NCBI GenBank assembly: GCA_025175895.1
Contig: CM046006.1
Span: 65,244,288-65,308,287, forward strand
DNA from: Wurfbainia villosa
Taxonomy: Eukaryota > Streptophyta > Magnoliopsida > Zingiberales > Zingiberaceae
Length of the DNA stretch: 64,000 nucleotides
Direction: 5' to 3'
The notes under the pieces are model-generated. The model was not told the DNA's origin. It ran no database searches and worked only from the letters and a program-made list of their open reading frames with translations. Below, in pieces: positions 1-10,261 of this stretch. Each line of letters begins with the position of its first letter. The stretch's first letter is position 1. The translations under genes were made by a program, and so were the position numbers.

Positions 1-237
1 CCTTGGCTTCGCTTCAAGTCATCTCGTCCGATGGTCTCTCGGATGTATCAAGCACACGGCTTCGCAATGCTCCTTCGCCGACTCAAGCATGAGGTTGTGA
101 GTTGGTGAAACTTGCCAAAACTCCATGTGCGAATTACTAAGTCTTGCAAGACTCCAACACACATATCAAATCCAATCACCCTAACTTAAACCCTTTGCCA
201 CACACATCAAAACCATATCATGAGTTGATTGCCCTAA
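1..237 (-). mobile_element. LTR end fragment of a gag-only copia-type element
   Basis: The stretch resembles the outer part of the LTRs at 15300-15562 and 19190-19446: it carries the 'cgtccgatggtctctcgga' block and ends in TTGATTGCCCTAACA, the terminal CA of that LTR family. The fragment continues off the left edge of the window. Orientation is inferred from the match to the minus-strand element Q. No coding potential is visible. Confidence 0.7.
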
Positions 238-1265
238 CAATTACATTGTAGATAACATGGTGTGTAGTGTCACACAGGAGATCATGTTATCAGTTCCTTG
301 TAAAGTATAAGTAGAGGCTCACAACCGAGATGGTTTTGGACAAACCATTGGTATGGTTGTAATGTGATTTGGTATTGGTTTGTCTTGACCATAGAATTAC
401 ACTAGTACACTTTGTGTGTATTGAGCAGGACCGATTTAGAGGTGATTCAATTTATTGCTGATTACATAATTGAATCGGACCTTGGATATTATGGTGTACA
501 TGCTCTTAATCCCGATATAATAAAGGGCACATGTACTTAGTATGTATTTCTTTGATTTACCAATGGGTGAGATTTATAGAGTAAATCGATAGTCTCGGTA
601 AGTTGGAAAATGATATTATTTACATGGTGTGTCGTTGATTATAGGAGGAAATCGTGTCCTATATATTAGGATGATGATGTCCCCTTGAGGAGCTCATAAG
701 GATCATCAAGTAAACCCTGCAGGTGGACTTGGTCCGACATGATGATAAGGTTGAGTGGTACTACTCATGGAGTTTGATGTTGATTAATTAATTGTTAGTA
801 AATTAATTAATTGAAGGACATTCGATATCTTAAACATGGAGAGATATTTGTACAATTAATATATGGAGCTCATATTTATTTATGGGGGTTGGTGAGATAT
901 ATCAATGATAATCCTCTAGTGGAATGGATTATCATTAATGGATCAAACTTTATGTGGGCTAGATCCATTGGGTGGCCAAGATCCAACTCCTCCTCATGGT
1001 CCCTATTATAGACTATTAAAATCCTCATAGAACCTAGATCCAACGGACAAGATTAAAAGGAGGTTTGGACAAAATCTATAAATAGGATGCAAAGGCTTGG
1101 GCGGCATGACATCTTTTGGAGATTAGATTTTTGGAGTAGGCGGCAAGATTCATTGAGAGGTTAGGGTTTTGGAGTTGGCTTAGAGAGGTTTGGGTGGCAC
1201 AAGGAATTAGGGTTTTTCCTAGGGTTTCCTTGTCCTCCTCTCTAGTGGCCGGCGACATCAAAGTT
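238..1265 (+). mobile_element. Partial plus-strand LTR of the CopA family
   Basis: Read on the plus strand this matches the reverse complement of the CopA LTR (1659-3585), beginning about 110 bp inside the LTR: shared blocks include 'ctcacaaccgagatg', 'aattaattaattgaaggac' and the 'gtggaatggattatcat' region. It lacks the first ~110 bp and part of the far end. It therefore forms an inverted repeat with the nearby CopA 3' LTR. No primer site or internal region adjoins it, so it is a fragment. The small ORF at 811-1011 lies inside this LTR and is not considered a gene. Confidence 0.75.
1077..1084 (+). promoter_or_regulatory. Putative LTR TATA box
   Basis: TATAAATA lies in the plus-strand partial LTR at the place corresponding to the TATAAAAGG of the CopA LTRs (2525-2534 and 8651-8660 on the minus strand). 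Position suggests the U3/R promoter of the LTR; activity is not shown. Confidence 0.45.
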
Positions 1266-1489
1266 ATATTATTTCTACCAGTTCAATCAAAATCATCAAT
1301 CTACTAATAAGCACATGTTCCATAAATATTTTTCATTCCTTACATTCCCTTCTAAGGAAAAAATCTCATCTAAGTTATATTATTTCTACCAGTTCAATCA
1401 TGCACGCACCAACATGCTACCACGAACAGGTCTCGTGGGCAGTTAAGATGTAAGGTAGCTTTCTAGCTATAGTCAGAAAATAGTATCCC
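1266..1489 (-). mobile_element. GypM LTR fragment, probably from its 3' LTR
   Basis: Positions 1285-1480 match 11272-11455 in the same orientation (shared 'cattccttacattccctt' and the 'gggcagttaagatgtaagg' block). A direct repeat of about 29 bp, beginning 'aagttatattatttctacca', occurs at about 1260 and 1372. This suggests a deletion that fused GypM gag to LTR sequence. Confidence 0.6.
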
Positions 1490-1658
1490 TCAAAAGCCTC
1501 TCGGAATAGCATCCAAGTGATACTCTGCTCCCTGAAAAATCATGTATAACATTTTCCACCATGTAATGATCTGACCTTGTAAGTGATACACGACAAGCTC
1601 CACCTTCTCTGCATCCATGCAAGTTATGATCCAAATTAATCTTCTAGATTGTCCATCC
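1490..1658 (-). pseudogene. GypM gag, downstream part
   Basis: Translated on the minus strand, this contains a readable gypsy gag core: DAEKVELVVYHLQG, then WW, then a region ending in a phenylalanine-rich REAF-like stretch. Gag proteins form the particle that packages retrotransposon RNA. The reading frame is broken by stops. It is the continuation of the gag at 9709-10031: on both sides of CopA the host sequence is contiguous once one copy of the CATCC duplication is counted. Confidence 0.65.
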
Positions 1659-3585
1659 TGAAGGGATGTCCCTTGTCGAGTCCATGAGGGGAAACTTCGC
1701 TTCCCCTTCGCCTCGGTTGCTTGACCATGGTGATCCCTTCGATGTTCCCGGATTAAAAAATTTAATCCTAGACAAAAGGGATTCCCAAAGCAACCAAGTC
1801 ATCGTCGAGCTATTCGTTTAGAGAGGTTACTTGAACAAACTAGTTGTTCAAGCGACCTTCCTCTATTCTACGAGTAGCTGCGGAATAGACGATGTCCGGA
1901 TCCCCGATTTTTGTGTTTATACTCGGGATCCAAGTATTATTTAGCCATTTACAGAAATATAGCATGCTTATATTAGAAAAACAAAAACAAGCAATGAATA
2001 AAAGAGAAAGAAGAATAGGTATACCTCTTGGTCTTCTAATGTATAACCTTCCTCCTTTTGGACGTCGTGTGGGCGACGATCCACCAAAAGTCGAAGCTCC
2101 TAGATCGCAAAACTTCCTTCCTTGCTTTTCCCAAGCAAGAGGAAGAAGAGAAACAATGTTTTTCTCCTTCCAAAACTCAACCAACAAGGAGCTATCAAAG
2201 CCCTTGCCGCCGGCCAACTAGAAGGAGAAGGAGATGGTGGAAAACTACCAAGACACCAAGGGAAACCCTATATCTTGTTTCCACCACCTAAGGAGAAGAA
2301 GAAGGGGACTTTGGGCGCCGGCCAAGGCTGGAAAAGAGATGGAAAAGGCTGCTGGACGTTGGCCCAAAGAGGAAGAAGAAGAGAGAAAGAACCTTCCTTA
2401 TTTGGTGCCACCCTAGCCTCAAAACCCTAATCCCAATCCTATCTCAAATAGGATTGCTCCTTGCCGCCCAAACCCTAGCACTCCTCCTATTCATCATGTA
2501 ATCCACGACCACTCCCCATGCCCTCCTTTTATAGAGTTAGGGATAAGTCATGAATTAATCTCCTCCATTGGTTCTAGGGATTTAATCTCAACCGTCAGAT
2601 CTAGAGATTTAATCTCAACCGTCGGATCTTAGAGATTTGATCTCTACCAATAGATCTTAGAGTTTTGTTTCTATCCATTGGATCTAAGCTTCATGAGGTG
2701 TTAATAGGCTACATTAGGGACCATGAGGAGGAGTTGGGTCTTGGCCACCCATGGATCAAGCCCATATAAAGTCCGATCCACTAATGATGATCCAATCCAC
2801 TAAAGGTTCATCATTGATCTACCTCACCAACCCCCATATGATAATATGGGCTCCATATATTATTTGTATATTTTCTCCCCGTGTTTAAGATCTCGAATGT
2901 CCGTCGATTAATTAATTTACTGACTATTAATTAATCAACATCTAACTCCTTGAGTAGTATCACTCAACCTTTTCATCATGCCGGACCAAGTCCACCTACA
3001 GGGTTTACATGATGAACCTTATGAGCTCCTCAAGGGGACATCATCATCCTAATATATAGGACACGGTTTCCTCTTATAATCAACGACACACCATATAAAT
3101 AATATCATCTCCCAACTTACCGAGTCTATCGATTTAATCTATAAATCTCGCCCATTGGTAAATCAAAGAGATGAGTACTAAGTATATGTGTCCGTTATTA
3201 TATCGGGATTAAGAGCATGTACTAAATAATATCTGAGGTCCGATTCGATTATGTAGTCAGCAATAAATCGAATCACCTCTATGTCGGTCCTGCTCAATAC
3301 ACACAAAGTGCACTAGTGTGATTCTATGGTCAAGACAAACCAATACCAAATCACACTACAACCATTCCGATAATTTGTCCAAAGTCATCTCGGTTGTGAG
3401 CCTTTACTTATACTTTACAAGGAATCGATAACATGATCTCTCGTGTGACACCACACACCATGTTATCTACAATGTAACGTATTAGACAATATGCATAAAA
3501 ATATGCAAACAATAATCATGTGATTCTTATTTCAAAAATAAAGATGTTGATAGAAAAGATAGAATTTTCAGTATACATCCCTACA
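1659..3585 (-). repeat. CopA 3' LTR
   Basis: It is a near copy of 7782-9708. It contains an open frame at 1840-2217 on the minus strand that recurs at 7963-8340, but this recurrence is a consequence of LTR duplication and is not evidence for a gene. A TATA-like motif lies at 2525-2534. Confidence 0.93.
2525..2534 (-). promoter_or_regulatory. CopA 3' LTR TATA box
   Basis: On the minus strand CTATAAAAGG is followed by purine-rich sequence; the same motif is at 8651-8660 in the other LTR. It probably marks the U3/R transcription start region. Confidence 0.5.
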
Positions 3586-3600
3586 ATCTCCCACTTATAC
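3586..3600 (-). other. CopA polypurine tract
   Basis: Directly inside the 3' LTR the minus strand reads AAGTGGGAGAT up to the LTR edge. This is the expected plus-strand priming site of an LTR element. Confidence 0.75.
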
Positions 3601-3723
3601 TAAAAGACTATGCTGTCCTCATACTGCCATAGATTTGATTCCCCTTCCCTCCACATGCCTATCAAAGCTCTCGCTAGAAGGGTCTTAGTGAAAAGGGTCT
3701 ACCAGGTCATCCTCTGATGCAAT

Positions 3724-4086
3724 CTAGGCGACATCAACTTCTACCTCCATTACGATTTCTCGTATCAGGTGGTACTTGCGCTCTATGCATTTACTTACCT
3801 TATGGGCTCGTGGTTCCCTCGAATTTGCAACTGCACCATTATTATCACAATAAATTGTGATAGTTCTGGGCAAATTAGGAATCACATCCAAGTCCATCAG
3901 GAAGTTCCTGAGCCATACAACTTCTTTGGCTGCCTCACAGGCTGCCACATACTCAGCTTCCATGGTGGAGTCCGCCACGCATTTCTGTTGGACACTCCTC
4001 CATACAATGGCTTCACCTCCCAAAGTAAACACAAAACCTGAGGTAGACTTCTTTATTATCCCTATCGATTGGAGTATGCGATCCAT
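3724..4086 (-). pseudogene. CopA RNase H domain
   Basis: An open stretch of about 120 residues carries copia RNase H signatures: SGFVFTLGGEAIVWRS, then ADSTMEAEYVAACEAAKEVV, then YCDNNGAVAN and a terminal HLIREIV block. RNase H removes the RNA strand from the RNA:DNA hybrid during reverse transcription. The order of acidic motifs looks preserved, although the first one lies outside this open stretch. The RT connection upstream (4087-4372) is no longer open in one frame. It ends about 140 bp before the 3' LTR, as expected for the end of copia pol. Confidence 0.85.
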
Positions 4087-4372
4087 AACCCACGAGGAGT
4101 AATTGATATAATCCTAGTCCTTCTCGGACACTACTGATATATGCTTTTCGCATCCAATGTCACCATCTGGATTACTCGATATCTGTGACCATGCCCACGT
4201 GAAAGCGGATATCCGGTCTCATCTGAGCATCGCATACATGAGGCTTCCTACCGTCGAAGCATAAGGAACTGCCTGTATCTCCTCTATCTCCTCAGATGAT
4301 CTAGGACATATCTCCTTAGATAAAGGAACTCCATGCCTGAAAGGTAGAAAATCCTTCTTGGAGTTTTGCATG

Positions 4373-4966
4373 CTAAAAGCGCTCCATAATCGTGTCTATG
4401 TATGAATCTTGAGATAAGCACCACATCCTTTTCGTGTGATCCGTTATTCCCTTGATCACAAGGATATGTCCCACGTCTCCCAAGTCCTTCATTTCAAAAT
4501 GTTTGGACAACAATACCCTTCGTCGATAACACTTCGATGTTGTTGCCAACCACCAAAATGTCATCTACGTATAGTACAAAAATACCACTACGTTTCCGTC
4601 ACATCTCTTGTATACACAAGACTCATCCGAACTTTGAATAAATCCATAAGACTGATTTACCTCCTCAAAGCGGATGTTCCAAGACCTCGAAGCTTGCTTC
4701 AATCCATAAATGGATCGATTAAGCTTACATACAAGATGCTCTTTGCCCTTAGCAATGAATCCCTCTGGTCGCTTCATGTAGATGTTTTCCTCAAGACTTC
4801 CATCAAGGAAAGCTGTCTTGACATCCATATGCCACACCTCATAATCCATATGAGCTGTTATGCATAAGAGCTCTCAGACCTGACTTGAATCCATAGATTC
4901 AATCTCAGTATTCATTGCACTTTGCCAAGATGCTGCATCTATATCTTGGATTGCCTTGTCGTATTT
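4373..4966 (-). pseudogene. CopA reverse transcriptase (copia RVT_2), frameshifted at the active site
   Basis: The N-terminal part at 4565-4849 shows WHMDVKTAFLDGSLEENIYM, RPEGF and SIYGLKQASRSWN, classic copia RT motifs. The part at 4373-4564 shows SKHFEMKDLGDVGHIL. The catalytic YVDD is encoded at about 4560-4575 but in a different frame from the sequence before it: the upstream frame ends at a stop next to the motif, consistent with a single-base indel in a T-rich run. The enzyme would not be made intact. It sits between the integrase C-terminal part and RNase H, as in other copia elements. Confidence 0.87.
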
Positions 4967-5302
4967 TCAGGGATCAGGTTCATGTTCGCTAGGGACCAAA
5001 TCAGAAGATTCTCCCAAGAACATGAATCTATCAGGCTGACTCACAACCCTCCCACTACGATGAGGTATCACCTGTGTATCCTCTGTGACACGCGGTGCAG
5101 TGAAAGTGGTATGTCCTCTTGTACCGGTGGTACTAAAAAGTGACTTCCCTTTTAACTCCTCCAGAACAATTTTACTCTTGGGCTTGTGACTCATCACATA
5201 ATCTTCCTCTAAAAATCTGACGTTCGTGCTAACGATCACCCTCTGATCTCTAGGACTATAAAACAATCCACCCTTCGTTCCCTTGGGATAGCCAATGAAC
5301 AT
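4967..5302 (-). pseudogene. CopA integrase C-terminal region
   Basis: Residues MFIGYPKGTKGGLFYSPRDQ and the following VIVSTNVRFLEEDY are characteristic of the region after the integrase core in copia pol, leading into the linker before RT. A run of about 110 codons is open. It is separated from the integrase core (5306-5850) by frame breaks. Confidence 0.8.
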
Positions 5303-5305
5303 GCG

Positions 5306-6060
5306 TACTTACATGCGAGGTTCCGACTTACCATGCCTTGGCCACATGTCTTTGAACTCCCATATCAGAATATGTCTTAGACTAGACTTTGCCGATCCAC
5401 TACGTAGGAGTAGAAGACCGATTTAGATGGAAGCGAGTTGAATGTATCACGTCGTATCTAGAGCGTATCCCCGAGCGAATCTGGCAATCGAATAACTCAT
5501 CATCGATCTAACCATCTCCGTAAAGTCGTATTCCTTCGCTTTGCTACAGATTCTGTAGGGTGTGCGGTGCGATCGATTGGGATTGAATTTGACCTACGAT
5601 AAGTAGTTCCTAAACTCTCCCAAGAGGTTCTCTCCACCACGATCGGATCGTAGTGTCATCCATATCTTGAATAATTCATAAAGAGGCGAAATATTCAAGA
5701 CCACCTCTTGCCTGGATAGTCATAGGACCACACAAATCAGAATGAACCATTCCTAACACATCTTTGGCTCTATACCCCTTGGCCCTAAAAAGGCCTCTTG
5801 GTCATCTTACCCTCCAAGCAAGATTCGTAGGTTGGGAGATCCTCCACTACTCATGAACCCAAAGGTCCATCAGCTATCAACCTTTGAATTCTGCTTAGGT
5901 TAATGTGACCAAGCCTAAGAAGCCAAAGATATGTTTGGTTCATCTTCGAAGGTTCTTTTCTCTTTTTGGAATTAGAAGATGAGTTATTAACTTCAATTTG
6001 CATCGTGAGAGGTTTTGTATACAAATTTCCTTTCAATGTACCTGAACAGATACTCTCCCT
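5306..6060 (-). pseudogene. CopA GAG-pre-integrase and integrase core, with internal deletion
   Basis: At 5851-6036 the minus strand encodes a GAG-pre-integrase segment (LWLLRLGHINLSRIQRLI). Downstream, in broken frames, come ESCLEGKMTKRPF, the HSDLCGPM motif bearing the first catalytic Asp, and a segment resembling the second-Asp motif followed by LLGEFRNYL. The sequence between HSDLCGPM and the second motif is much shorter than usual, so part of the catalytic core is deleted. Integrase inserts the element DNA into the genome; this copy cannot. Confidence 0.8.
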
Positions 6061-6372
6061 ATTCCTTTTTACAACAACTCTGTCATTAAAAGAAATAGAA
6101 TATCTATCCCTAATAATTTAGAAACTGAAACTAAATTCTTTTTAAATAAAGGTACATAAAGGAAATTTTACAGAACCTAAGTTTTATTTTTCTCAAGAGA
6201 TAAATAAAACTTCTCCCACTGCAATAGCCGCCACCTTCATGGCATTGCCCAAATAAATGGTAATCTCCCCTTTAGCTAGTCGTCGGGTTTCATGGAACTC
6301 CTGCAAAGTGTTGCAGACATGATTAGTGGCTTTCATATCTACACACCAGGTGCCGATAGATAACATCGCTAA

Positions 6373-6740
6373 TCATGTTTCAACGACTAGTTCAAAGGAT
6401 ATACCTTTGTTTTGTTTTGGACTGGGAGAGTCCTTCTTCCAATGTCTATCCTGCTTATAAGTAAAGTACTTGCCTTTCGGCTTCTTCACTTCTCCCTGAG
6501 ATCCTCCCACCACCTTTGCTCCACCTTGTTTCTTCTTCTTCTTGCCTTTCGGCTTAGAAGTAGAAACCTCTTTGAGCAACCATGACTTGAGGACACTCTT
6601 CGAAGAGTGCATACTTGTACTCCTTAGCAGATAAGACAATATCTAGATTCTTTTCCAATCAACATTATTTGGGTACAGTAAGTTTATTTCCTTTAGTATC
6701 ATAGTAAGTGGACTGAAAATCATTTTTGAAAATCCTAAGA
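6373..6740 (-). pseudogene. CopA gag remnant with dead zinc knuckle
   Basis: Near 6640-6735 broken frames give a VDWKR-type copia gag start and a YKYALFEECPQV-like stretch. The open part at 6373-6639 has a lysine-rich linker and a CCHC-derived knuckle reading YFTYKQDRHWKKDSP: all three cysteines are replaced (Tyr, Tyr, Ser), while the His remains. The normal 150 or so residues between the gag start and knuckle are missing. Gag packages the RNA; this copy could not bind zinc here. Confidence 0.75.
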
Positions 6741-7764
6741 ATCACATAGATCATTACTATAGATTTCAAAAAATTATTGATTTCTCAAAACAATAAAATT
6801 CCGAAATCAACCAACACCTCAAAACACGGAGAATATCGCATGTCACGCAGTGTGGACATATACGAATTCTACATTTGCAAGAGGAGGTTTTACCCATTAA
6901 TTTTATTATCTTGTCAACCTTACTTTTTGACAAATAAAATTAATAGTTGGTTCCTCTTTGGCCCTACAAATAAAAGCAGTGACTCCGATGGGGAGGATAC
7001 TTTTATTTGCATCTAAGTGTGCACCATTACACGATACTAAGGGAATTATTTCGGATTATGTGCCTTACCGCTGTGGAAGTACACACGCTCCTAGATAATT
7101 TCCTATAACCATTATTTAACCTAGTGATCCGCAAACAAACCCATCCGCAGGGAGGAAGGCACTCAGAGCCGACGCGCAAGTTTGCTTGCATCACATGTCA
7201 AATCGTAATGGAGGCCGTGGAAATTTATAAAAATATCCCTCTCCCACTTAGTAATTTGAAAATGAGAAATTTTCTAGGCTACGACATGCATATCAAACAA
7301 TAAGCAATAAATATGAAAAATAAATTATTTTCCAACTATTATGGCTTTTGTCTTCAATATGTCTCCCGTCGCATCGCTTTCTATTCCGCTCCTCCTACGC
7401 CATATACAAGTCATTCGGAGATCCGAGCTGAGACTAAAACCTATTTTAATTTACATCCATCGATCCTATACTCCACGAGGGAGTGTACATGATATCTAGA
7501 TCGAAAGTAAAATAAAATAAAGAGTGGCTAAAAATGCCGTATTTAATTTACAAAAACTAAATACTAGCCTCGTCAACCACGAGATTCAACAAAATAAATA
7601 TTTACACACATACAATCACATACACACATATGGCCATAATAGTCGAATCTTATGCCTGCAACCAAAGAGTTAAACTACGCATATCCTACTATTATCCGGC
7701 ACATATAATATATGAAAAAGTGCATAAAAATTAACCGAATCCTAAACACACAAAACCGGAAACC
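6741..7764. other. CopA untranslated leader
   Basis: About 1 kb between the primer site and the recognisable gag. It is AT-rich with no supported coding sequence on either strand. The ORF at 6777-7016 (plus) has no recognisable motif and I treat it as chance. Confidence 0.6.
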
Positions 7765-7780
7765 TTGGCTCTGATACCAA
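7765..7780 (-). other. CopA primer binding site (Met-initiator tRNA)
   Basis: On the minus strand TTGGTATCAGAGCCAA lies one base inside the 5' LTR. TGGTATCAGAGC is complementary to the 3' end of plant initiator Met-tRNA, the usual primer for copia and many gypsy elements. Confidence 0.92.
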
Positions 7781-7781
7781 T

Positions 7782-9708
7782 TGAAGGGATGTCCCTTGTC
7801 GAGTCCGTGAGGGGAAACTTCGCTTCCCCTTCGCCTCGGTTGCTTGACCATGGTGATCCCTTCGATGTCCCCGGATTAAAAAATTTAATCCTAGACAAAA
7901 GGGATTTCCAAAGCAACCAAGTCATCGTTGTGCTATTCGTTTAGAGAGGTTACTTGAACAAACTAGTTGTTCAAGCGACCTTCCTCTATTCTACGAGTAG
8001 TCGCGGAATAGACGATGTCCAGATCGCCAATTTTTGTGTTTATACTCGGGATCCAAGTATTATTTAGCCATTTATAGAAATATAGCATGCTTATATTTGA
8101 AAAACAAAAACAAACAATGAATAAAAGAGAAAGAAGAATAGGTATACCTCTTGGTCTTCTAATGTATGACCTTCCTCCTTTTGGACGTCGTGTGGGCGAC
8201 GATCCACCAAAAGTCGAAGCTCCTAGATCGCAAAACTTCCTTCCTTGTTTTTCCCAAGCAAGAGGAAGAAGAGAAACAATGTTTTTCTCCTTCCAAAACT
8301 CAACCAACAAGGAGCTATCAAAGTCCTTGCCGCCAGCCAACTAGAAGGAGAAGGAGATGGTGGAAAACTACCAAGACACCAAGGGAAACCCTATATCTTG
8401 TTTCCACCACCTAAGGAGGAGAAGAAGAAGGGGACTTTAGGCGCCGACCAAGGCTGGAAAAGAGATGGAGAAGGCTGCTGGACGTTGGCCCAAAGAGGAA
8501 GAAGAAGAGAGAAAGAACCTTCCTTATTTGGTGTCACCCTAGCCTCAAAACCCTAATCCCAATCCTATCTCAAATAGGATTGCTCCTTGCCGCCCAAACC
8601 CTAGCTCTCCTCCTATTCATCATGTAATCCACGACCACTCCCCATACCCTCCTTTTATAGAGTTAGGGATAAGTCATGAATTAATCTCCTCCATTGGTTC
8701 TAGGGATTTAATCTCAACCGTCGGATCTAGAGATTTAATCTCAACCGTCGGATCTTAGAGATTTGATCTCTACTAATGGATCTTAGAGTTTTGTTTCTAT
8801 TCATTGGATCTAAGTTTCATGAGGTGTTAATAGGCTACATTAGGGACCATGAGGAGGAGTTGGGTCTTGGCCACCCATGGATCAAGCCCACATAAAGTCC
8901 GATCCACTAATGATGATCCAATCCACTAAAGGTTCATCATTGATCTACCTCACCAACCCCCATATGATAATATGTGCTCCATATATTATTTGTACATTTT
9001 CTCCCCGTGTTTAAGATCTCGAATGTCCGTCGATTAATTAATTTACTGACCATTAATTAATCAACATCTAACTCCTTGAGTACCACTCAACCTTTTCATC
9101 ATGCCGGATCAAGTCCACCTGCAGGGTTTACATGATAAACCTTATGAGCTCCTCAAGGGGACATCATCATCCTAATATATAGGACACGGTTTCCTCCTAT
9201 AATCAACGGCACACCATATAAATAATATCATCTCCCAACTTACCGAGTCTATCGATTTAATCTATAAATCTCGCCCATTGGTAAATCAAAGAGATGAGTA
9301 CTAAGTATATGTGTCCGTTATTATATCGGGATTAAGAGCATGTACTAAATAATATCTGAAGTCCAATTCGATTATGTAGTCAACAATAAATCGAATCACC
9401 TCTATGTCGGTCCTGCTCAATACACACAAAGTGCACTAGTGTGATTCTATGGTCAAGACAAACCAATATCAAATCACACTACAACCATTCCGATGGTTTG
9501 TCCAAAGTCATCTCGGTTGTGAGCCTTTACTTATACTTTACAAGGAGCCGATAACATGATCTCCCGTGTGACACCACACACTATGTTATCTACAATGTAA
9601 CGTATTAGACAATATGCATAAAAATATGCAAACAATGATTATGTGATTCTTATTTCAAAAATAAAGATGTTGATAGAAAAGATAGATTTTTCAGTATACA
9701 TCCCTACA
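7782..9708 (-). repeat. CopA 5' LTR
   Basis: It pairs with 1659-3585; both begin TGAAGGGATGT and end ACATCCCTACA. Few substitutions and small indels separate them, so the insertion is not very old, although the internal region is decayed. TATA-like motif at 8651-8660. Confidence 0.93.
8651..8660 (-). promoter_or_regulatory. CopA 5' LTR TATA box
   Basis: The minus strand reads CTATAAAAGG at the same LTR position as 2525-2534. As the 5' LTR copy it would drive the element's transcript. Confidence 0.5.
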
Positions 9709-10031
9709 CATCCATGGACGAGCAGTCCATGGATTGGTATCCTCCTGAAATGTATAAAACAATATTTCATCGTCTTGGCCAGTGTAGGCATATGCGCCTT
9801 GTCTATGACCCAATCAGTAGTGGTAGGGACTGGTACTCTTTGAGGGGTTACTCCTTGACCTCCAACGGGTGGCTCGCGGATCTGACAATGTCCTTCTGAC
9901 TGCACCTCAATTGACCCCTTCGAAGAGTCTATATTTTCAACCTCGAGGGTAGGTTTCACAGCATCAATAGGTCGCTTTTGAGGTCGACCTCGTCAACGAC
10001 CATGGGTAAAGGCAGTCTCATTAGGTGGCAT
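9709..10031 (-). pseudogene. GypM gag, N-terminal part
   Basis: The minus-strand frame begins MPPNETAFTHGR at 10031, meets a stop, and continues RGRPQKRPIDAVKPTLEVE, a basic N-terminus typical of gypsy gag. Near 9709 another frame reads FQEDTNPWTARPWM, resembling the 'GxTDPxxAxxW' block of gypsy gag. CopA interrupts the gene here and the gag resumes at 1658. Confidence 0.65.
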
Positions 10032-10241
10032 TTTTTTTGTAACCAATTAAGTGAGTACCTAACAAAATAACATAGTGATAACTTCCTATTACTCGAGGAA
10101 AGTATAGTGACCATTAAAGACAATAACTTTTCCTATAGCTCAGAGATGTCCTTCAGCTTGCTTGGTCTCAAAACACGAAACTCCAAAATAAAGGTAAAGA
10201 AAACACGAAACACAAAACCCACAAATTGAAATCACAAACCT

Positions 10242-10255
10242 GGCTATGATACCAA
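10242..10255 (-). other. GypM primer binding site
   Basis: The minus strand reads ATTGGTATCATAGCC, a Met-initiator-type site with one change (TCATAGC for TCAGAGC), a few bases inside the LTR that starts at 10262. Confidence 0.75.
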
Positions 10256-10261
10256 TACAAT

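Larger units (their letters stand above)
1659..9708 (-). mobile_element. CopA: full-length Ty1/copia LTR retrotransposon, coding region decayed
   Basis: Two LTRs, 1659-3585 and 7782-9708, are each 1927 bp by my coordinates and highly similar. They start TGAAGGGATGT and end ACATCCCTACA, an inverted terminal pair. The 5-bp duplication CATCC flanks the element at 1654-1658 and 9709-9713. A Met-initiator primer site adjoins the right LTR and a purine tract adjoins the left LTR, fixing the minus orientation. The internal region of about 4.2 kb carries remnants in copia order: gag, GAG-pre-integrase, integrase, RT, RNase H. All are disrupted. The RNase H resembles Tork/Angela-type copia elements; that lineage call is an inference. 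Confidence 0.93.

Noticed and set aside
1840..2217. A 125-codon ORF (minus) repeated at 7963-8340 with high similarity, and plus-strand ORFs over it
   Set aside because: Both lie in the two LTRs of CopA; similarity follows from LTR duplication, and no domain is recognisable.
9643..9899. Plus-strand ORFs across the CopA right end
   Set aside because: They cross the CopA/GypM junction and are antisense to GypM gag.
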